Shown here piece by piece: positions 1 through 4,549 of a stretch of 5,971 bases of DNA. Origin of the DNA: an uncultured Eubacteriales bacterium (lineage in GTDB: Bacteria; Bacillota_A; Clostridia; Christensenellales; Aristaeellaceae). The stretch lies in NCBI GenBank assembly GCA_900321945.1, contig ONXY01000420.1, forward strand, positions 1 through 5,971. The letters run 5' to 3'. Positions within the stretch are counted from its first letter, which is position 1. Each line of letters begins with the position of its first letter. Under the pieces are notes generated by a model. That model was not told the DNA's origin and searched no databases. It saw only the letters and a program-made list of their open reading frames with translations. A program made the translations under genes and the position numbers.

Positions 1-354
1 CAGCCATCGTTTCTGCCTGCTCCGCGCCCTGCGCATGTCCTCCGAGGGCTGCGACACGCGGGCGACGACGAGGTCACGCCTGAGTTCCGGGGACCCGACG
101 GGTTTGTCCTCGTTTTCATCCCCGATCCCCAGCACAAGTCCCGCGATCATCAGGCCTATGGCGGCGAAGAAAAGCGGCGCGATGGGGGCGAACTTCTCCG
201 CCACGATCCCGCGGGTGTAGATCGGTTCGAGAGGCTGCTCCGCCTTGCGGGCCGCGCCGTCTCTGTAGATCGTCACCGCGGATAAGGACAGGAGTACGAC
301 CAGCAGGGCGCACAGTACCGCCTGAATGATCAGATATATCCTGGTTCTTGTCAT
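1..354 (-). CDS. Two-helix membrane protein, C-terminus cut by the window edge
   Basis: This frame is open from the ATG at 354-352 to the left edge (118 codons, no stop), so the 3' end is missing. A good ribosome binding site (AAAGGGAG, 370-363) sits 8 nt before the ATG. The protein begins MTRTR, then has a hydrophobic helix at about residues 6-29, a short polar loop (about 30-56) and a second helix at about 58-77. A charged tail rich in Glu, Asp and Arg follows. The basic start and the loop composition suggest an inside-outside-inside topology with a cytoplasmic tail. I see no catalytic motif and no CXXC; the only Cys is residue 15, in the first helix. It lies 84 bp downstream of the TlpA-like gene and is probably co-transcribed with it by read-through of a hairpin. 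I recall similar clostridial clusters in which a TlpA protein and such a membrane protein precede a small CXXC protein and a 4Fe-4S protein. That is memory, not something shown here. Function is unknown; a membrane partner of the thiol-redox protein is inference. Confidence 0.8.
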   Translation of the reverse strand, partial: MTRTRIYLIIQAVLCALLVVLLSLSAVTIYRDGAARKAEQPLEPIYTRGIVAEKFAPIAPLFFAAIGLMIAGLVLGIGDENEDKPVGSPELRRDLVVARVSQPSEDMRRARSRQKRWL

Positions 355-390
355 ACGGGCATCTCCCTTTCCTGACCAAGTCCTACTAAA

Positions 391-424
391 CACAGGAGCC
401 GCGCCAAGAATTGCGGCCCCTGTG
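391..424 (-). terminator. GC-rich hairpin after the TlpA-like gene, weak terminator
   Basis: CACAGG (391-396) pairs with CCTGTG (419-424). After one A-C mismatch, GCCGC (398-402) pairs with GCGGC (413-417), leaving a 10-nt loop. On the minus strand the stem starts 14 nt after the TlpA-like stop codon and is followed by only TTTAG rather than a full T run. It could be a leaky intrinsic terminator that lowers expression of the downstream membrane-protein gene, or a 3' stem that stabilises mRNA. The short T tract makes full termination unlikely. Confidence 0.55.
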
Positions 425-438
425 AAGGGATGCTTCGT

Positions 439-1785
439 TTATTCGGCTTTGCTGATAAAGATGTTCACATCAGAGAAGGTGTCCAGCGTCCTGTAGGTTT
501 CGTCGCTGATCACATATCCGTCCGGGACCTTGCCCACGTGGACGTCGTAGACCTTCGGCGCGTCTACCCGGAAGGTGGCTGTACCGTCTGCCCTGGTCTT
601 CTGGAAGGAGCAGGTGGATTCATCACAGAGCTGCACGATCACGCCCTTGACGGGGTTGCCTTCCGTATCATAGACGATGACGCGGTATTCGCCGCTTTCG
701 TTTTCCGCGGAGCCGGTCTTGGGCGAATCATTGACGGCATCGCCGGCCAGCAGCTTTTCAAAGGTCGGCTCGTAATCTTTCACGGCCGCGCCTCTGATCG
801 GGTAGGTAAGGATCCTGCCTTCGCTGTCCACAAACAGAGAGAAGGGGTAGTTTTTGACCTGTGCAAAGACAGGGTTGTCTTTCGGCATCCATACGTTGGG
901 ATAGGTGACGCCGTTGTCCGCGAGCACTTTGCGGGCTGCGTCCGCCGTATCCTCCGTGGTATCCCGCTCGAGTTCGACGCCGACGATCCCGCAGCCCTTC
1001 TCCTGCAGGCGCCTGTGGATCTCGGCAAGCTCGCCCATTTCGTTCATGCAGTTGCTGCACCAGGTGCCCCAGATGTTGATCATGGTAATCTTGTTGTTCT
1101 TGAACAGGTCGGCGGATCTGACGACGTTGCCGTCAAGATCGGTGCTCTCAAATTCGACGGTCTGGCCGATAAATTCCGCCGCCGGATTCACCGGCTCGAA
1201 AAACTCAGCGGTCTGGAGCTGCGTCATCAGCTCAGCGCGCACAGTCCCGATGTCGGCGAGCATCGCCGCCTTCATCTCCTGGGGTGAATGCTCGTAATCT
1301 CCGGTATCCTCCGCGTTGTCAAACAGCGCGGTCAGGTTGTTTTCCATCGGTATGTTGATCAGATAATAGTGGTAATCGCCCTGCGTTCCGAACTCGATCA
1401 CCTCGCACTGCGCAAGCATCGACTCATCGGCGTCCAATTCAGCCAGGCTCTTCGCGTCCGTGGTGATGAACTGGCAGATGGTGGTGGTAAAGGCGTGCGT
1501 AAGCTCATCGAACGCCTCCGCTTCTTCGCTGTCCTCCTCCATGCTGTCAATGGTTTCGATAATATTCCTGGGCAGGCTGGTATAGGCAATATCCATGGCG
1601 GAAAGGAAGGGCTCCATCTTTATGACACCGTAATTTTTCAGGTAAGGGTAGTTGACCGACTGATTCTGGACGGCAGAAAAGTCGAAAGCAAAGCCAAGCT
1701 CTTTGTAACTGTCGGTTTCCGCGAGGGCGGCTGCGCAGCTGATAAGCATCAGTGCGGCGAGCAGCAGGGAGAGGAATCGTGTTAT
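439..1785 (-). CDS. Secreted TlpA-like thiol oxidoreductase with C-terminal beta-sandwich domain
   Basis: Residues are numbered from an ATA codon at 1785-1783 (448 aa); starting at the first ATG (1749) gives 436 aa. The ATA is preferred because AGGAGG lies 8 nt upstream and because it yields a proper signal peptide (MTR, then a Leu/Ala-rich core). From the ATG only ten residues of that peptide remain. LISC at residues 14-17 fits a lipobox, and ALA at 20-22 fits signal peptidase I, so it is either a lipoprotein or a soluble exported protein. Residues about 25-195 are acidic and not recognised. Residues about 205-345 are a TlpA/ResA-type thioredoxin fold: WCSNC (C243, C246) after a beta strand (MINIWGTW), and NYPFSLFVD with the likely cis-Pro at 314, then SEGRI. 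Residues about 365-448 (YRVIVYDTEGNPVKGV..., TRADGTATF) look like a SpaA/Cna-B or transthyretin-like sandwich with a C387-X4-C392 pair. The expected role is reduction or isomerisation of disulfides outside the membrane; the substrate is unknown. It heads an operon with the membrane-protein gene at 354-1. Confidence 0.88.
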   Translation of the reverse strand: MTRFLSLLLAALMLISCAAALAETDSYKELGFAFDFSAVQNQSVNYPYLKNYGVIKMEPFLSAMDIAYTSLPRNIIETIDSMEEDSEEAEAFDELTHAFTTTICQFITTDAKSLAELDADESMLAQCEVIEFGTQGDYHYYLINIPMENNLTALFDNAEDTGDYEHSPQEMKAAMLADIGTVRAELMTQLQTAEFFEPVNPAAEFIGQTVEFESTDLDGNVVRSADLFKNNKITMINIWGTWCSNCMNEMGELAEIHRRLQEKGCGIVGVELERDTTEDTADAARKVLADNGVTYPNVWMPKDNPVFAQVKNYPFSLFVDSEGRILTYPIRGAAVKDYEPTFEKLLAGDAVNDSPKTGSAENESGEYRVIVYDTEGNPVKGVIVQLCDESTCSFQKTRADGTATFRVDAPKVYDVHVGKVPDGYVISDETYRTLDTFSDVNIFISKAE

Positions 1786-1799
1786 GGCGCATACCTCCT
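1783..1799 (-). promoter_or_regulatory. Ribosome binding site and ATA start of the TlpA-like gene
   Basis: AGGAGG at 1799-1794 is a perfect Shine-Dalgarno core. Eight bases later, in frame with the signal peptide and the whole protein, stands ATA (1785-1783). No in-frame ATG, GTG or TTG lies between them, and the only ATG nearby (1792-1790) is one base from the Shine-Dalgarno core and out of frame. Either ATA is used as a rare start codon or the base at 1783 differs from the true sequence (C here would give ATG). Confidence 0.7.
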
Positions 1800-1836
1800 G
1801 ATTGTATGAATAATTACAGCTTCCTTCAGTTCACCT

Positions 1837-1894
1837 GGGGATTTCCTGAATTCAAGCGTTTCGGTCTCTTTTCCAGGATTCAGGCTCCATCCCC
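1837..1894 (-). promoter_or_regulatory. Structured 5' leader of the TlpA-like mRNA
   Basis: Inside the predicted leader of about 124 nt, GGGGAT (1837-1842) can pair with ATCCCC (1889-1894), and CCTGAAT (1845-1851) with ATTCAGG (1878-1884). The two helices stack with a 2x4 internal loop and a 26-nt terminal loop. CCTGG (1834-1838) could instead pair with CCAGG (1873-1877), which would compete with the outer helix. No T run follows, so it is not a terminator. I do not recognise a known riboswitch class. It may be a translational or stability element, or chance. Confidence 0.4.
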
Positions 1895-1904
1895 TCTTTT
1901 TCTG

Positions 1905-1944
1905 AAAGTGACTTTATTCTACATTAAAGTGACATTTTTGTCAC
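1905..1944. repeat. Three GTGAC half-sites around the TlpA-operon promoter
   Basis: GTGACA (1929-1934) and TGTCAC (1939-1944) form a perfect 6-bp palindrome with a 4-bp TTTT centre, covering the -35 box and part of the spacer. AAAGTGAC occurs at 1926-1933 and again at 1905-1912, exactly 21 bp apart (two helical turns), so the second copy lies just past the -10 box near the start site. This layout, a palindrome plus a phased extra half-site, is typical of an operator. I cannot name the regulator; it does not match a Rex or Fnr consensus well. Confidence 0.55.
1916..1944 (-). promoter_or_regulatory. Sigma-A promoter of the TlpA-like operon
   Basis: On the minus strand, GTGACA (1944-1939, 5 of 6 to TTGACA) is followed by a 17-bp spacer and TAGAAT (1921-1916, 5 of 6 to TATAAT). 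Transcription would begin near 1909, giving a leader of about 124 nt before the start codon. The region is AT-rich compared with its surroundings. The -35 box is part of a palindrome (see the repeat at 1905-1944), so the promoter is probably controlled by a repressor or other regulator. Confidence 0.75.
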
Positions 1945-2053
1945 CATAAGCAACTGGTTTCTTCCCGTGAATTTTGCTGAAAACGTACAGTTCGACAGTC
2001 AACAGAGCTATGATTGAGGATCGTTCCGGCAGGGCTTCTTTCCGTTTTCCGCG

Positions 2054-2968
2054 TCACACGCCCAGGTATTTTTTCATCTCTTCGATATACTGTTCCGCGA
2101 GCGGGGAGCGGACGCTGTTCTTCCGCTCGATATAACCGATCTCCATCGCGGCGGCCCCGGGATCCTCCCCCGTCCGCAGGGGGATGGCCAGATAGTCCAG
2201 GCCGCTGAGCTCCTCGCAGATGATGCCGGAGCAGAGGGTGTAGCCGTTCAGCCCCACCATCAGGTTCAGCACCGTGGCCCGGTCGCAGCAGTGAATCAGC
2301 CGGGGATACTGTTCCGTGGACATCAGTTCCTCGGAGAAATAGAAAGGCGCGTCCCCCTGCTCGAAAGCCAGGCAGGGATAGGGATGCAGATCCTCCAGGG
2401 TCAGTTCCTTCCGCTCCGCCAGAGGATGTTTCCGCCACAGATACACGTAGGCGGCGCAGGAAATGAGCGGACAGAAGACAAGACCCTCCTGGTCCAGCAG
2501 CTTTTTCAGGGGCTTCCGGTTGCTGTCGTTCATATACAGTACGCCGATCTCGCTGCGCAGGCTGCTGACGTCGGATATGACTTCCCGGGTCCGGGTTTCC
2601 CGGATGGCCAGCTCGTATTCCGCCACGTCCACCCGGCGCGCCGTCTCCACGAAGGCCTTTACGGCGAAGGAATAGTGCTGGGCGGATACGGCGAAACGGG
2701 TTCTGCGCTTCTCGATTTTCCCGAAGGTCTCCATCAGGTTCAGGTACTGGGTTTCCACCTGCCTCGCGTAGGGCAGAAGGCGGAGGCCGTCCGTCGTGAG
2801 GGTTACGCCCCTGCTGCCCCGGTGAAACAGGGTCATCCCCAGCTCCTTCTCCAGCTCCTTGACCGCGCTGGTCAGGGAAGGCTGGGAAACGTAGAGCTTT
2901 TCCGCCGCCTTTCCCAGGGAACCGGTCTCCGCGATGGTGATCAGGTAGCGGATCTGCTGCAGCGTCAT
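2054..2968 (-). CDS. LysR-type transcriptional regulator
   Basis: This is a cytoplasmic DNA-binding protein of 304 aa, a normal length for the LysR family. Residues 1-60 are the winged helix-turn-helix: MTLQQIRYLITIAETGSLGK, then AAEKLYVSQPSLTSAVKELE (recognition helix about 28-37) and LFHR at 47-50. A linker helix (about 60-88) leads into an effector-binding domain (about 90-295) of periplasmic-binding-protein fold. The ATG at 2968 is supported by AGGAGG at 2982-2977, 8 nt upstream. It follows the MATE gene by 38 bp on the same strand with no terminator or promoter visible between, so the two are probably one transcript. It likely controls that operon in response to a small molecule. The effector domain has seven cysteines (166, 171, 199, 227, 228, 246, 251), which is many for the family and may hint at thiol or redox sensing, but no known sensor motif is evident. 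No convincing terminator follows; 1945-2053 holds only weak hairpins. Confidence 0.93.
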   Translation of the reverse strand: MTLQQIRYLITIAETGSLGKAAEKLYVSQPSLTSAVKELEKELGMTLFHRGSRGVTLTTDGLRLLPYARQVETQYLNLMETFGKIEKRRTRFAVSAQHYSFAVKAFVETARRVDVAEYELAIRETRTREVISDVSSLRSEIGVLYMNDSNRKPLKKLLDQEGLVFCPLISCAAYVYLWRKHPLAERKELTLEDLHPYPCLAFEQGDAPFYFSEELMSTEQYPRLIHCCDRATVLNLMVGLNGYTLCSGIICEELSGLDYLAIPLRTGEDPGAAAMEIGYIERKNSVRSPLAEQYIEEMKKYLGV

Positions 2969-3006
2969 GGCGCGCTCCTCCTTTTATCCCGCTGAAACGG
3001 CGCGGA

Positions 3007-4407
3007 TCAGAGCTTCGAAATAATCTCCCGGTCCACTTTGCGGTAGAAGATCCAGGAAAGGGAGGAGGCAACCGCTTCCGCGATCACGAAGCTCCACCAG
3101 ACCGCGTCCACCGTGCCGCAGATTTCCTTCAGCAGCCAGGCCGCGGGCAGCAGAATCAGCAGCTGCCGGCAGAGAGAGATGATCAGGCTGTAGGATCCCC
3201 GGCCGATGGCCTGGAAGCAGTTGGACAGGCAGATGCTGACGGAGGCCAGGAGGAAGTGGATGCTGATGATCCGCAGAGCCGTTCTGCCCAGACGGGTCAT
3301 GGCCAGCGTCACCTCCGAGGTGGACTCCCCGGATTCGAAGAGGCTCATCAGCGTGTCCGGGAACAGCTGGAACAGGAGCAGGCCCGCGGTCAGCATGACG
3401 AGATTCCAGAGCCAGGCCGTCTTCACCGCCTGATGTACCCGGTCCTTCAGCCGGGCGCCGAAATTGTAGCCGATAATGGCCACCATGCCGCTGCCGAGGC
3501 CGAAGACCGGCATGAACACGAAGGACTGAAGCTTGAAGTAAACGTTCAGGACGTTCACCGCCGCGTTGCCCTCCGCGAAGGAGGACAGCAGGCCGTTCAT
3601 GCCCACGTTCATCACGGAGCCGATGGCCTGCATCACCGTGGAGGGCAGGCCCACCGCCAGAATTCCCTTCAGAATAATCCGGTCCGGCCGGAACTCCCGG
3701 AGCGCCAGGCGCAGCTCCGGGTTCTTTTTCTGGTTCAGCGTGAACCCCACCAGAGCGCTGACGTGCTGGCCGATCACCGTGGCGACGGCGGCGCCCGCGA
3801 CGCCCATGGGCTTTATTCCGAGCCAGCCGAAAATCAGGATCGGGTCCAGGACGATGTTGGTCACCGCGCCGGACAGCTGCGCCGCCATGGAGAGCGTGGT
3901 GTTCCCCGTGGACTGGAGCATCCGCTCGAAGAGCACGGCGCAGAAAACGCCCAGGCTGAAGGTGGTGACGATGCTCAGGTACTGCGTGCCCATACCGCGG
4001 ATCAGATCCGCGTCCGCCAGGTTGTCGGAAACGAGCGTGTGCATGCACGCCCCGGCCAGGAACACTCCCACAACAAAAAAGATCAGGAAGCCGCAGACCA
4101 TGATCAGCATTCCGTTCCACGCCGCCGTGCGGGCGTCGGCCGGTTTCTTCTCCCCCAGCTTCCGGCTGATCAGGCTGTTGACGCCCACGCCCATGCCGAC
4201 GCTCAGGGCGATCATCAGCATCTGGACCGGGTAGGCCAGGGACACCGCCGTCAGGGCGTTGGGGTCGTATCTGGCCACGTAAATGCTGTCGACCACGTTG
4301 TACATGGCCTGGACCAGCATGGATATCATAATGGGTATGGACACCTTCGGGATCAGTTTCCCCATGGGCATTTCGCCCAGCATTCTGGACCGTTCGTCCC
4401 GCTGCAT
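3007..4407 (-). CDS. MATE-family multidrug/cation antiporter
   Basis: This is an inner-membrane exporter of the MATE family (MepA/DinF-like), which uses a Na+ or H+ gradient to expel drugs or metabolites. Starting at 4407 it has 466 aa, the usual family length, with about twelve hydrophobic segments in two homologous halves. Family signatures include GKLIPKVSIPIMISMLVQ near the N-terminus (about residues 16-33), QSTGNT (165-170), NIVLDPILIFG (184-194) followed by GVAGAAVATVIGQ, and a second-half LPSTVMQ and GYNFGA. An open frame extends upstream to 4578, but those extra 57 residues are basic and proline-rich, would overlap the ABC gene, and cover a terminator and a promoter, so they are not translated. 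The chosen ATG has GGGGGTG (4423-4417) 9 nt upstream. A second ATG at 4383 is possible but has a poorer site. It shares an operon with the LysR regulator downstream. The substrate cannot be told from sequence. Confidence 0.93.
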   Translation of the reverse strand: MQRDERSRMLGEMPMGKLIPKVSIPIMISMLVQAMYNVVDSIYVARYDPNALTAVSLAYPVQMLMIALSVGMGVGVNSLISRKLGEKKPADARTAAWNGMLIMVCGFLIFFVVGVFLAGACMHTLVSDNLADADLIRGMGTQYLSIVTTFSLGVFCAVLFERMLQSTGNTTLSMAAQLSGAVTNIVLDPILIFGWLGIKPMGVAGAAVATVIGQHVSALVGFTLNQKKNPELRLALREFRPDRIILKGILAVGLPSTVMQAIGSVMNVGMNGLLSSFAEGNAAVNVLNVYFKLQSFVFMPVFGLGSGMVAIIGYNFGARLKDRVHQAVKTAWLWNLVMLTAGLLLFQLFPDTLMSLFESGESTSEVTLAMTRLGRTALRIISIHFLLASVSICLSNCFQAIGRGSYSLIISLCRQLLILLPAAWLLKEICGTVDAVWWSFVIAEAVASSLSWIFYRKVDREIISKL

Positions 4408-4445
4408 CTGCTTCAGCACCCCCGGAATCAAAAATGAACAGAAGA

Positions 4446-4475
4446 ATGGTATCACGTGCTTTCCGGGCCTGTCAA
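4446..4475 (-). promoter_or_regulatory. Sigma-A promoter of the MATE-lysR operon
   Basis: On the minus strand a perfect TTGACA (4475-4470) is followed by an 18-bp spacer and TACCAT (4451-4446, 4 of 6), with TGA just before it giving an extended -10. Transcription would start near 4439, about 31 nt before the MATE ATG at 4407. Its position inside the longest possible MATE reading frame supports the shorter start. Confidence 0.78.
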
Positions 4476-4497
4476 GAGACCTGAACAGCCGGAAAGC
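4458..4497. repeat. Inverted repeat across the MATE promoter, candidate operator
   Basis: GCTTTCCGG (4458-4466) and CCGGAAAGC (4489-4497) are perfect 9-bp inverted repeats with a 22-bp centre. Inside them CTGT (4469-4472) and ACAG (4485-4488) form a second dyad offset by one base. The -35 box lies in the centre and the left arm falls in the spacer. The length and bipartite build suit a LysR-type or similar dimeric regulator, although the exact T-N11-A LysR box is not seen. The co-transcribed LysR protein is the natural candidate binder; that is inference. Confidence 0.5.
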
Positions 4498-4501
4498 CCG
4501 C

Positions 4502-4533
4502 AAAAAAGCGGGGCGGGAAATGATCCGCCCCGC
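4502..4533 (-). terminator. Intrinsic terminator of the ABC exporter gene
   Basis: GCGGGGCGG (4508-4516) pairs perfectly with CCGCCCCGC (4525-4533), a 9-bp very GC-rich stem with an 8-nt loop. On the minus strand six T residues (4507-4502) follow at once. The stem begins 16 nt after the ABC stop codon. It separates the ABC operon from the MATE-lysR operon. Confidence 0.93.
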
Positions 4534-4549
4534 GTACGGGATCCGCGGC

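Noticed and set aside
430..1287. 285-codon plus-strand frame antisense to the TlpA-like gene
   Set aside because: It has no recognisable domain and no ribosome binding site, and the opposite strand encodes an obvious WCSNC thioredoxin-fold protein.
1547..1792. Short minus-strand frame beginning with the ATG next to the TlpA-like Shine-Dalgarno site
   Set aside because: The ATG is one base from AGGAGG, too close for initiation. The frame yields an Arg-rich, non-secreted peptide and is out of frame with the signal peptide.
1997..2002. TTGACT on the minus strand downstream of the LysR gene as a second -35 box
   Set aside because: At 17 bp spacing the sequence is CAGCAA and no -10-like hexamer lies at acceptable distance.
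1945..2053. Possible terminator after the LysR gene
   Set aside because: Only short, imperfect pairings (around the ACTGT repeats near 1988-2005) and a four-T run were found, too weak to call a terminator.
1941..3071. 376-codon minus-strand frame overlapping the LysR gene
   Set aside because: It is an alternative frame of the LysR region giving a Gly/Arg/Pro-rich translation; the LysR frame has clear family motifs and a good ribosome binding site.
2984..4120. 378-codon minus-strand frame inside the MATE gene
   Set aside because: It is Gly/Arg/His-rich with no membrane segments, a shadow of the MATE frame.
3256..4437. 393-codon open frame on the plus strand, antisense to the MATE gene
   Set aside because: Its translation is rich in His, Gln, Arg and Asp, with no domain or membrane pattern. 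It is antisense to a clear MATE protein and is a product of GC-rich codon bias.
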